NCBI GenBank assembly: GCA_033439685.1
Contig: JAUEDM010000001.1
Span: forward strand, 2,604,001-2,668,000
Direction of reading: 5' to 3'
Origin: Apodospora peruviana
Taxonomy: Eukaryota > Ascomycota > Sordariomycetes > Sordariales > Lasiosphaeriaceae
DNA length: 64,000 nt
Of this stretch, positions 1 to 12,710 are shown one piece after another. Position numbers and translations under genes: made by a program. The number at the start of each line of letters is the position of its first letter. The first letter of the stretch is position 1. The notes beneath the pieces are model-generated. The model had not been told where the DNA came from, made no database searches, and was given only the letters and a program-made list of their open reading frames with translations.

Positions 1-3000
1 GCCTCGATACGGTGCGCGCGCAACGGTGAGCGCAGAGTGACAAAGCGACAGAACTCGTTTTGCTAGGGTCGTGGGAGAGTACTTGTGGTCCATGATGCTC
101 AAACCTTTGGATTCGAGCTATTTCAACGATGGTCTTTGTCAAGCCCCCAAGTGTCTTGCCCCAAGCACGTTGGTCGTCGTTGGCTGGTAGATAACCCAGA
201 TGGTTGTCAGAGTGCGAGGCTTTCCAGCATCAAGACGGGGAAACGGTCAACTGCCCATAGTCAGGTAGGTGCATGCCGACTGGGCGGCCGCTGGCCAAGT
301 CCGCCTGAGGTCGAACGCAACTACGGAGGAGCCACCATAACTGAAAGTCCCAGGCACAAATAAGGGAGGTAGATCTCGTCCTCAGAAGGGGCGGTCTATG
401 GTGGTCCACTGGGAACGACCACGGGATACTCCGCGGAATGACAGTGGTGTCGCAAACGAGGAGCTCGAAGAAAGAAGAAAGATGGTACGCGGATCTGTGG
501 GCAAAGGAACTTCGAGTTACCTGGCCAGTTGCTCGACAGGGTCGCAAGAGGTACACCCATCTGGTCTGGGGGCCCAGGTCTTCCAAGGCCGAGCAGTATT
601 CGATCAATTCGCCAGTAAATCATTAGTGCCCACCTTTTGGCCGGAAGCAGGTTGCCAAACGGGGTATGAACCGGGAAAACAGCTCAGTGGAGAGAAGTTT
701 AAGCGGAAGGGACAGGAGCAATCTAGGCAGGGACAGGCAAGCAACTCGACTCTTTTGGGTAGGGATGGTGAGATGCTCGGGGCAGAATAGCCCAGCGGGA
801 GTTTGGGTGAAGGAGGCGTTGATGCGGGACGGGAATCCGCAAACTGGGCAAAACCAGGGGTTCGACGAAGTGGTGGTGTGGGAGGACGACAGGGGAGCCC
901 ACAGAAAGAAACAGAGAACCCCAAAAAACGTCGGTGGGTCCAGGTATGTACCTTGACAAGAACGCAAGGACGGCAGAGGTACAAGCTGCGCAGTGGTATG
1001 TAATGTACCGTACAGTACGGTTTACACCCAGCGAGCCGGCTGATCAAGCTGGATTTGCTCGCGTTTCCTAAACATGAAGCTATCCTCGGGCGGTAGCCGC
1101 CTGTTGGTTCCAGATGGTCCAATAGACGCCGCTAAAGGAGATTGACCTGGAGAATAGATATCAAACAGCCTCCCGCTGAGTTGGTGATGAAGGAGATTTT
1201 GGAAAGCACCAGCCCTTCATCTTGCAGGGTATGATGATGCTGCTTTGTTGATGGGAAGGACATGATATCGAGTATGAGGGTCGTAGTCCCAGCTGCAACA
1301 CCACGAAGAGACGTGCTGTACTGTACTACACACGCAGGTGGTATCGTAAGGTAACGGATGCATGGCAGGCCAGAGCAACCAGGCATCAGCCCCCAACATG
1401 AGTGTTCGGAGCAGATCAGGAGATGGTGGTGGGCGAGCAGACCTCCAGAGTTGAGATTACCGGATTGGGAGGCCTTGGACATTCGCCAATCAAGACCAAC
1501 GATGCGCAAGGAACCCCTTTAGAACGGAGCAGCTAAGTTTTTGGGAGAATGGAAGCCGAAGCCGTCGATGTCCGCCTCATGAGCAATGCGACTGAGGTCG
1601 GCCAGAAAAGCCGGCCTGGTACAGAGGCTTAGACTCCGGCTGCCTGGTTGAAACCGCTGTGCCCGGCGAACGTCGAAATTCTCTCGAGTCATGGAACAGT
1701 CCCGGGAAGCAGGATTACTGTGTCAACTCGAAAAAGAACTGCCAGGGGGAATGAAGGACGGTGGATGACAATTAACGCCGCAGGAGCTGGCAATACGTAA
1801 GATGGTGTATGTAACCCAACGCGATAATCGACATGAAGGAGCTTTAGCTTTCAAACCCATTCGGGCGGGGAAATCAGATGCACAAGGGAAACATGAAGAC
1901 GACGAATTCGTACGGACTTTACGAATGTTAAGCCGCAGATAATCCAGGTTTATCGGGGAAGCTAACGTCCGAATTGAAGACTGTGCTGTGCATTTGATGG
2001 CTCGGGAAGCTCTTGCCATCAGGTCAAATCCAAAGGTTCAGCCACCTTCGGCTGTCAATATCGCAACGGAAGGAACAACCCAATCTGACGTGATTATCCA
2101 CTAATTCTAATCAGTCTCAGCACATCGGAAAGAGTCAGAGAAAGAGCGAGCAGTTCTTGGGGGGCATCGCACTGTTCCCGTCTTTCAGTCGCGCTACGTT
2201 CATGGAACTGCTGTCGAGCCCAGACAGCGCCGGGCCCGACTGCTGTGGAAGATACCAGGTATTGGGGTCTGAATTTGCGCACCCTTCAAGCAATCAAACC
2301 AGCACTTTCTTTTGAGCGGCATTAGGCTGGAGTCTCAGCTAGCCAATCAGACACAGTGTTCCGGATTCTGACGGGGCTGCCTTTGCCTGTCTATCTCATC
2401 GCCTCATCGTCCAGCTGTGAACCATGAGGCACCATATGCACTTGTAGGATTCAGATTAGGTACACCACCATATTTTTTGCCCTACGGTCGAGCTCAAGCG
2501 ACCAGAGTTACCGCTGCCACTAGACGACAAATTGACGGCCACGATAGAAGTAAGCAGCACAGAAAGCACGCAGCAACCTGGAAGAGAGATCGCCAACACA
2601 AGCACACCCATTTGGCCGAAGAGACGTGCTCGATGTCGCTTCAGCTCGCGCTGCCACACAACACGACCGATACCACGTATCAAAGCTAATAAGTCCGCTG
2701 CATATCTGCAATGCTGCAACCCTTTGTAAATGGCTTCTACCATCATGTGTGCCTTGATAGGCGACTGCCGTTCACTGCCCTACCAACGGTCCAGCACGGA
2801 GCACAAGCAAGGGCCGGGTCACGACCATCCATCCATGGAAGCGAGGTCGAGCTCGCCCGTCAATTTACCTGCCCTACAGATTGCCCTGTATCTGGCGGGA
2901 AATCTCGCACACACTTTTACCCCACGCCCGAGGTTCCATATTATTTTTAACCCGCCGAGTGGCTTCCTCGCCGCCGGGGAATAGAGATCTGGGGAGGCAG

Positions 3001-5489
3001 TTGTGAGCGGCGAAACACGTCGAGTGAAGCATCGTCAGCGTCTCAGAACCGCTCCGAGTCGCGTGGTGATTAACATCTGCAAGATCTGACTACGATGGCG
3101 GTTCTAAAAACAGCTGCCGTATGTTTCGAAACGCTTTTGCGCCATGTTGAGAGCGGCACAGTGGGCGAGTTTGTTCAGGAACAGCAGGGTGTGGGGAGCA
3201 GCTTCGAGCTTTGCGCGGGGCGCGGAGATTCGGGGAGCAAGAGCGAGGGGTGGGTACGGTAGGGAAAGTCAAGGGCGGCAGGCAGGTGGTGAGGCAGGTG
3301 GAGCGCTAAGCGCCACAATTGGCAGAAATTTGAAATGGCGGGAGGTAGTTCGGGCACTGGCCAATCGCGTGCGTTACCAACTGGCTGGGTCAGACGAATG
3401 GCACTATCGACATTTCGGGCAATTCTGCCTGAGGACCCAGGGGGCCACTCAACCGCTCTGGGGTTGCCGACCAAAGAGGGGTTAGTGCAGCTTGACGTGT
3501 CTGATGAGAGGACGAGGTTGCAGAAGAGCTAATGCGGCAGACGGGTGTGGCCCGCGAGACAGGTGCCGATCGCTAGGACTAATACCTGTCATGTCGGTTT
3601 GAAAACTGAAGAGTGAAGACTGTCAAGAGGAAGTTGGCGAGACCGACTGTCTAGAACCCACTTAAACTGGGTGGAGACGCGCTTAATGCGAGCAGAGATT
3701 GGCTGGGAAGACGAGGATCAAGGCAATCCCGCAACCAACGGACCTTCTTCTTCGACCAACAGCTGTGGAAAGCGCGCTCGCACACACCTATTGCCAAAGT
3801 CAGGCTGAGGCTTCTCGGGAACAAATGCGACCGAACACGTGCAATTTGGGGAAGAGGGCAGCTCGGCCCCGTTGAGGTAGGTCTCCGGGGAAAGCTCCTC
3901 GGATCGCAACTGGGACACAATGACACCGGCGAAATTGACCGATATTGCGGTATGCCCGCCACAACCCGTCTCCATGCATTCTGCATTGCTGAATGCTGCA
4001 ACACTATACGAGTTTGATCTAACTTTCCATCAACTAAAGTTCCAGCTGCATCTTGAGTCACCAGTCACCAGGCAGACTGTGACGGGCCGGCTTTCAGGCG
4101 ACCCAAAGGGCTTTGGCCAAAAGCATGCGACGTTTCTCTGATGCGGGTGAGAGAGCATTTCCACTTTTCTTCATGTTTCTCCTCTCCCGGCGGACAGTAA
4201 TTGGCACTCCTGACCGTCGGGACAGGAAGGTACATGCTGACTGTCGTATCAATTGCTCATCAATGGGGCTTTCGCCCTTCCAGGATGGGGTGTAACCCCA
4301 CCTCCAGTTTCCTGACGCTAGGAACTTCGAGCCAGACACTCAACCAGGCTAGTGTTGAGCAAAAACCCCAGCTTCCTATCTCCCCGGGAGGGTTTGGTTC
4401 TTGGTGTCTCGATCGTCGCTCTCTTCTCTCCTTTCTCTCCCGCCTCTGGAAACTTTAGCGCAGGAGGAAAGAAACGTGATGGTGGGGCCCATCGTCGAGG
4501 TTGCACCGTCCTCCGTTCCGAGTGCGGGCCCGTTCTCAATGGGACACTTGGGAGCCGACGGGAGTCACAGGTCGAGCCTTATCAAGTTATCGCTGGGGTG
4601 TTTTGCATCATCCCCGGTGCCTTCTCCCATTGTTCAGTCAGGTTCAGTCACTGAAAGCCACCCGAGAGTTCCGACACAGCACGCCACAGGACTCGTCGGG
4701 GCCGGGAGCTGGCAAGAGAAGGGCGCTGTGCCTCTCCGCGCCTCGTTCGGCGAGGCCTTGCCCCTTATTGGGTCCAATGCCATTGCTCGATCTTCTAGGT
4801 CTTTGACGTCGACGGCCGGGCCTACCCAGCCTCCTTCGCCCCCAAAGATGGACACTTTCCGTTTGCGTGCACTGTCGTGAGGCATAAGTGCACTGCAATA
4901 TGTGAGGATCCTGCAGACCGATCTACCTGAAGTGAGCCAGGCTCAGTAGCAAGTTCTGCTGGCGGTGCACCTAAACATACAGGCGGCCTAGGGCCACTTG
5001 GGGACAGCTTCCAGTATTCCGGCACGATCTCGTCGCCATGACAGTCTTCACGTTTGAGACGTGCATGCAAGCGCCTGGGTTGCATTTCTGGTAACATCGA
5101 TTGGCTCTCGTCCTCTCTCGTCCTCGTTTTTGTGGGTCGCCGGCCACTGTGGGCTCCCCGCGTACAAGACTTGCGTCGCCGGCGACGTCTGCCACATTTG
5201 TATCGCAGCGCATTGCAGGCCCGGCTTTCTGTCTTCTCTGGGATCTCGTCTTTCCAGGTTCTGCAGTGGGTGATGGTACGGAGTGTGTACATGCCTTTTC
5301 TTCTCAGTGACCAACCAAACCCCTGACCGCCCCTCACAGCATCCCAGGCCCCCAATTTGCTTGACCGACGCTACAAAAAGCGGCCTACATACATGCTGCA
5401 ACAGATCACTCACAGTGACCTCCGTATATTAATCGCTGATGCCGTGGGTGGGTTCGGCGGTCATTACCTCTGGGCACCACTGTGCCCTT

Positions 5490-5525
5490 GGGCGCTACCA
5501 AGCCATTGGGCGCTACCAAGCCATT
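5490..5525. repeat. 18-bp tandem duplication
   Basis: An 18-base unit containing GGGCGCTACCAAGCCATT occurs twice head to tail with no mismatch. It lies in gene-free DNA and looks like a recent slippage or duplication event. Confidence 0.75.
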
Positions 5526-8500
5526 GGGAAGCCACACAAGATGCCTGGATTGTCGCTTTCGCTGTCCCGACGGAACGGAACGCCTTCTGTTTTGTCATCT
5601 TCCGGCGGTGAGGGTATATCAGACCACAAAACGAGATTGCCGGCTGTGATGGTCTGCGGAGAGAGGTGGCCACGCAGCCACGATATCCCCCTTTTGCTGT
5701 TCAAGCATATCGGCATCTCGATTCCCGGACTCTATTGATCCTTGGGCTGTCGCTCTTCCGCCCCCAGCAGAATGGGTGCGGCGTTTGGAACAACTCCACC
5801 ATCACACCTTCTCTCGTGGGTGTACGTCTCTCTCGCTTTCGCCCTCTCATCAGCGAGTCCAAGACGACACGCGCTAGTCAGGCGTTGGGCGCTTCGTGCT
5901 TCAGGTGATAGAAAGGCGAGATCATAATACAAAAAGAATATCATAAAGGGAAAGCGAATCGCTTTATATGTAAAAAGAAGCAGATGGGTATCGCGCCGTC
6001 TCATTGGCCTCATATCACCGGAAAACGGCACGGTCAATTTCTGACTCTTTGAAATTCTGCTGGATAACCGTCTCCCCTTACTCAACAAAGCTGGATATAC
6101 CATGCCACGCTTGCCTGCAAAGGCTTCGTCTGCAGCTTCCTCGCATGGCCCTGGACACAGTCACTAGCCCCTGACTATCACGTCCTGTATCATCGGGCCC
6201 GGATTTCGGGGGTACCACTGGCCTACACCCGGTTAGACCCTTGATATTGTGGACTCCGCTTCCACTAGCACCGCTAGTCCGCCTGCTCACCCGTTCTTGC
6301 ATGCTCGCTGCCTCTCTTGGGAGGGAATCGGTTAACCCTCGCAGGTATCAAAGGTGTCCATATCTGTTTTCTCTCGCGGCCGCCTCCCACAGCCCATAGT
6401 GGCTCTGTGGCAGCATTGGCTCGCCGCTCACTGGGGTCCAGATCAGTTGCCACCCTCTCATTTCGGAGGCTTATTAGACCCGGGAGGAAGAACGGCACAG
6501 ATTTAGGTTGTGTCGACGAAGTACGGATACAGGTCGGGATTCACGACTAAGTGACGTTATACAGACTTTAACAGCCTTTTCTCATTGATTTCTTGTCCCG
6601 CACTACAGATTACTATCTTATCTGAGTCCAGTACCCCTCGAGTAACCATTAACGTCGTACAAGAACCAATCATGGATTTACATGACGCGCCTACTGTAGT
6701 ACAGACTAAAGCCCGTCCGTTCCTCCCTATCCCTGTTCCTTCCTATTGAACTTCATTTGTCATCCCATCTCACACCAATCTATAACATCAATTCCAGGCT
6801 GTCTGCAAACGGGTATCCGTAGCTCTTCCGGAGACAGTAATGGTGGGGGTGCCGTTGTTAGGTAGCCCGTCTGCCCCACTCCGGAGTCAAACTTAAAGTC
6901 GTACCCGGTCCCGTTGGCCGACGGGCCGTGTGTCTCGGCCGACGCTCGCTTGGTCTGCTGCCGGGCATGATGGCGGAATTGCTGAAGGGTTAACAACCTG
7001 AAACATCCATCTAAAATTCAACCACCGTCTCTCTTAGCTTGTCACCGACACAGAGATCAGTCACTTCATACATCAAAGACACTACCGTGACTACCTACGT
7101 ACAGTACGTACCTAGCCATCTGAGAGGCAAACTCTTGGCAATCCGCCGCCCCCAAAGGTCGAAATATTAGGGGACAAATTCATGATTCCCTGGTACGTAG
7201 CTTGTTGCCTAGGCAGCTGCCAGGAACAGGTCATACAGACATTGCATTGACATGGTATCACAGAAAAGGAGAGACATGACTCTCAAGATTCCGAGGAAGA
7301 CCCAGCTGGACCCGCCTCTGCAATCCTTCTCCCCACGTGGACTGGTAAGTTGTGCACCCGACATGACGTGCCATGCTGTGCCATCGTGAATGAATCCCGT
7401 GGGCTTGGCTTCGAGATCGTACTGTACGTCATGTTATGGGTTGTTCCGGTTCCATTCATCAAATTCATTCCCGCAACACTCCTTAGGTCCTCGTTCCTGG
7501 GCTAATTTCTCGTCGGGTCTTGAAATCCTTCCATTTCATCCTCGCGGTCTCGCGCACGTGGGTTTTCAAAGGATCCTGCTTTATTTTAGTCAAATCCCGG
7601 GGTTTATACTACCTCCCTAGGCTAAAAATGATTCATAATTACTACCGAATGTCTCACCGGGCGCGTCGCGGGGAATCCTTCGACGACCAGATCGGTGGGC
7701 CTTTAAATCCTCACCTCCACTAGGGAAATGCTTGGGGTACGTAAAATAGGATCAATGAATGAGAACCTGATTAGCCCGGCAACTGCTCCCTCATCAGGAA
7801 CGGATTACGGAATATTCGTACAATCCAATCTAATCATTTCAAACTCGGCCGGCTGGCTTTGCGGCGCCGGCCGCCGGCCAGCTAGCTAGCTAGTCGACAT
7901 CCCAATTCCTTTTCCCCCTCTTCTTTTGCTCATCGATTGAGTGGTGATGTTTTCTTCAGGCTGTGGCACCATCTGATACGTGTAAGGTATCTTACCTACG
8001 CCGTACAATACGGATTACGGAATACATACACGTGGATTCGCACTCGCACACCCTCCCTAAAAAGTCCGTCTTGGTGGGCGCCCGCCGCTACTGCACAGTC
8101 CTCCTGTACGTGACTGACGTCGTCGCTACACCATCTTAGGCTCTCCCTTTTCTCTTCTTGCCCCCACACACACACACTACGCAATACTACGCAATACACA
8201 CTCCTTCTCTCCTTCGGCCGTAATAGTTTCCGCTCAGTCGGTCTCGGTCGGGAGGTCGTCCGAGTGACCCAGTGATCGGAATATACGTTACTCCACCCAT
8301 CTCGCTTCGCTCACTTCACTCACTCACTCACCCACGGTCATTAAATGTAGCCGGGTCTGCGGATCCCCCACAAAATGAAAGGAATCGCATCATCCATCAT
8401 CAGGTGGAACGGAATCCCATGTACGGGCGACGCTCGCTTATTACGAGGTCTGGTCTTTGTGCTATATGTGGGAATCTAGTACGGATTATCAGGTACGGAA

Positions 8501-9617
8501 TACTGTAGCGTATAAGGACAGTATGTACTGTACATGCTGTTACCGAACGTACAATACGTACCATACCATTCGATACAATACACGCTCATTGTCAAACAGG
8601 CAGACAGACAGATAAACTATTGCCGGGCTGTCAGGAGAGTGTAAGGGGAAGAAGAAGCGGGTGTAAGTCAGGCTTCTAGGAGACGAGGGACCCATGTGAT
8701 AACCAAAAGGTGGAAAAAAAGGGGAACGGCTGAGAGAGATTCACGTTTGGGTTCCCATGTGTCGAGTGGAGTGGAGTGTGTGCACCGTCAACACCCAGTA
8801 TTTCCTTGCCATGGGATCGCTCATGTTTGCTGCTTCGTTACTGGCCCTTTGGGGGGGGAGGTATGTAAAACCAAGCCCGTTATATGTAAGGTAGGCACGG
8901 TTACAGTGCACAGTAATACCTGAAGTTATTTGAAATAAATTCCAGAAGACGGACTGACGCAAATAATAATATAACTGAAGCAATATCATTATACGTAACT
9001 ATTAGGTAGTTTGCTTGCTTAACTACTGAGTCTCGCGCTCTGGTTGGCTTGTATTCGGTGGACAGTGAATGACTCGACAATCTGATGCAGCCCTGCGAGG
9101 AGAGATGGATGGGCGCCGCCGCCGCCAGCCGGGAGCAGCCTTTTTTCCCTTGAAGCTATTTTCTTCTTTCTCTGGTCCCGCCCTTATCCGTATCTGCTCT
9201 TTCTCTGCCTTGCAGCAGCAGCAGCGCGCGTGTTTGAGGTTTTGTTGTTGTACTCCGTGGCTGGAGATATGATTTGTTGGTTGAGCCCGATATGTTCAAG
9301 TAAGGTAGGTACTGGGATACCTTGTAGTTTGCTGGGCTGTTGGCACCAACGGCCGGTAACAGGTACACAGCCCGGCACTACAGCTAACTGGAGCCAAGCA
9401 TCTAGAATGTCCGTTGGTTGTTTATTCCTCGGTCTGTTGGTTCCCTTCCCGTGGCGAAAGGAGACTGGCTCTCCACTCGATTGGTCTGAATTGACGCGAC
9501 CGGGGAAGAACGACATGAAGAAATAAGGTGACTGATGCATAACCCCCTATCCTATCCTACCCCTTATTTTCATCCAGCCTATGAGAGGCGGTCATCCGAT
9601 ATGCTGTCCCTTGTCCA

Positions 9618-9698
9618 GCGACTCGTCAGTCGCCTTAGCTACGGGCGTAAGTTTCAGCATGATCTCTGGTTGCTTAAGATCATGAGTCCGGGTTCCCG
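9618..9698. other. Three consecutive short inverted repeats
   Basis: Three perfect short hairpins follow each other: a 6-bp stem with a 4-base loop (9618-9633), an 8-bp stem with an 11-base loop (9658-9684), and CGGG-TT-CCCG (9689-9698). The order resembles a structured RNA or a tRNA relic. However, no acceptor stem and no standard T-loop (GGTTCRANYCC) can be drawn, so no RNA gene is called. Confidence 0.3.
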
Positions 9699-12600
9699 TG
9701 TCAAGGTGTAGCCGACCGACGGGCAGGTGTGATGATCCAGCATGACGACCCCTTGTAGGGCGGATAGTCGATCTGGGCGGCCGGTAGAGCAGGGGGAGGC
9801 GCAACCGGAGGGAACAGCCGGACGCTCTCATCTCGCCTCCGTGCAGTTGACTCCGTGTGAGAGACGGAGCTGCCGCGGGTATGCCTCTCGAACTCACACT
9901 GGCCGAAGCGCAAGGTGATTTGCGATTCACGATCTGCTTCATGCCCCGCCCCGGGCCGGGTGTTGGGCCATTGTTCTTTTCCGCTTTTGCCACCTCCACA
10001 CTCCTTTCATCGGCCTTCTCTCATCCATCCTCATGATCATTTCTGTCCTCCCATTCGGCCAAGGACTGAAATGACTCCATCCTCGTCCCCGGTTGAAGGC
10101 AGGACCCTACCTACCCTTCTTCCCCACTCCCTTCGCCCCCCGCGTGCGCCTGTTTGAACTATGAATGAAGGACTTTGCCTGATGGGATGAAATCAGACAT
10201 GTGAACGAGATGAAAGGGGAAAGCTGATTGTCTGCTTTGTGTGTGTGAATGGCACCGCAAGCAGAAACGTGAGCCAAGCGGAAAGTAAACCGGCGGCGTT
10301 CATTTGAACATTCAGCCACGCTTTCGGAAGCTTCCACATGCCCTGCACAAGCGTGTGCAGGTGTCTTTCTCATTGGTTTCTTTGCTTCTCCTCTCCGCTC
10401 GTCCAGCAACCTTGCAGCAACTCAGCACGGTGTGATCCGGAATATAGCTGTCAAATAATGGCGGGCGATGTACTCTGTACAACATGTTGTTGAAGGCAAG
10501 GTCCTGTGGGGGCCGATTCAGTACGGAGTACCATACACGTGTACCGAGTACAGTGCTGAGGAACAGTGAAGTACCAACATTTGTCCCTGTCCTACCCCTA
10601 AATACAAGACGCTAGCCAGGCATTCATAGCCGCGATGTGTTGGTTCCTGTCATGGCGCGTTCCGAGGCGCCTACGACGCTCAGTCATGTGAGATGACCAT
10701 TGTCAACTCCAAAGGTGAATAAAGTCTCCTTCTAAATACGGTTCGACACATACCTAATCAACTACCTCCGTCCCAGAGCAGAAAGGGGAATAGGGCGTCA
10801 AAGGACGGCGTCTACCTAAGTTGTCGGTAAAGTAGGTCGCCCCCGTCTCCGTTGGCGCGCTTGAAGAAAACATTGTTGTACTCGTTTTGGGAGCTTCTCG
10901 GTGACGACCGTAGCAGAATCGTAAACCCTTGCAGCGACGAGGATATAGACATGCAGGAGGCGCGGTGAGCTGTTACATGGATTGTAGTCGGCGACTTCGC
11001 TCAGTCTTCGGCGAGGTTGGGCTTTATGCTGGGCTTCATACTCCGTACTACCTATCAATGGCGGTAGCCAAGCATTACGGTGTCTCTGTTGTCTCCTTCC
11101 AAACGTTGGATAAGCTGAACGACGTCGTGCATGTGGTTCTTTGATTTGATCCAACCTCCAGCTTTCAGGTGAAGCTTGATAAGGGGATTGTGTGCTTCGT
11201 GTGGGAGGGAGAACGCTGTCATTTCCGCGCCTGATGGCTGCATTTTCTGGGACTCGCGACCAGTTAACCCGTAGACGCCCCCAAGCTCTCCAGATAGCAC
11301 GTTTTGTCTAGGCCAGTTATCCAGACCCCCGGGGAAAGCTATTGTCTCCGGCTCCGCATAGCTCCCTGCCGGAAAGAAACCAAAATACGCCTTGCGGATC
11401 CTGCAAGCCCTGCGCCAGGCAGGCCGTTAAGGTTCTTCTGCTGGGAGATCTGCATGGCTGTGCCTGTGCCTCCATCGCCTTCATCATCGACCTAAGTCAT
11501 TATGCTGCAGTGGATTTTGAAAAGTCAGGGAATTGGCAAAGGAAGTCAAATCCTATTGCCGTCTCGCTCACCAAGAGCACCGGAGCTAGACTTTTCCGAA
11601 GCAGCAGGACCGTGGACACAGAAGTCCACCAGTAGAATGCGGCTCATGGATGGTCGCGGCCGTTGCGGACGCAGGGACAGGTGTCGGGTACGGCGCAGCG
11701 CAGGGTCCAGCCAACTGATCCGGACGATATTCATAGATCCAGCGCGCTTCAAGTCGCAGGCAACAACTTAACAGTTTTGTGTTTTCCCCCAACAAACTGT
11801 CGAATGGGGTCGGTCTCGTTAAGGTAAAGTTAGAGAGTATGAAAAAGCCCGTCTTGAAAGTTCCGGATATCCTTCGTTCGTATGCGGCGCCGAGCATCAA
11901 AGAACAAAGCTGACAGTTTGACCACAGACCAAACCCGACACGGTACGCCTCAGCCCTCGCCGCATCTCCCATGGGGAAAGGCTAAACCAAAATAGCACAG
12001 AAGCTTGATAGCATCTGCATGTAGATCTGCTGAGCCGTACTGCGTACGAATTACCAGAGATCTTGTGTGTGGGATAATGACGAGTAGAATGTCAAACTTG
12101 AACCTTCTCCTGTCAGCTTCAATCAATCCTGCACTTTCTCAGCGAAACTTGACGGTAATAAGGCGCAGTGAAACGTCGGCGACCGATATTGACTCGTGAT
12201 AAGCGAATGAAACAAAATCCCAAATGTTTCAATTACTGTAAGAAATAAATGCAACACTTATTATAGCATTTCTTGAGAGCAGGCTTCCAGACCTTTGCTG
12301 AGACAGTTGTGCCGCCCGGCAATAACAAGAGCTCGCGAATAGAGGCGTCGTGATGAACGGTGACTTCAACCCCATAGAATTTTGATTGTAGACCATTTTG
12401 CTCATTCCGATTATCTGCACTGCCTATGATTAGATGAATATACTCATGACAGAAAGAAACCAACCTCGACCCGCCAAAATTTTCCCCACCAGTTCCTGAC
12501 CTGACCTCATTATGTGTGCACCGAAAAGGGGTATTTCATAAAAAATATAAAAAAATAAAGTGTACTGGCGACAATCTGCTGACTTCTCACGCAAGCTATA

Positions 12601-12710
12601 GTCAGGTATCACAAAACAACTGTCGCTTGGTGATGTCCTCCGTAGGTTCATATCGTGGCCGGACTTGCGCCTGCTCGACGACATGTCCCAACAGCCTAGG
12701 TGAGTGCATC

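Larger units (their letters stand above)
1..12710. other. Gene-poor region, 12.7 kb, no supported gene
   Basis: No reading frame here looks like a known protein, and none of the frames (all under about 175 codons) can be joined through good splice sites into one. Base composition is ordinary, so this is not an AT-rich RIP-degraded block. Visible features are short: copies of the palindrome GTACWGTAC (1010, 1318, 7099, 7419, 8525), an 18-bp duplication near 5490, a GC-rich palindromic patch near 7860-7900, a CA run near 8166, and clustered hairpins at 9618-9698. The region lies downstream of the regulator that ends at 12,711. It could hold non-coding transcripts or very degraded transposons; neither can be shown from the sequence alone. 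Confidence 0.6.

Noticed and set aside
604..1122. 172-codon open frame on the minus strand
   Set aside because: No domain, overlapping open frames on both strands, Pro/Ser/Cys-rich composition typical of chance frames, no splice partners.
9592..9720. tRNA gene
   Set aside because: Hairpins exist, but no acceptor stem and no proper D- or T-loop can be drawn.
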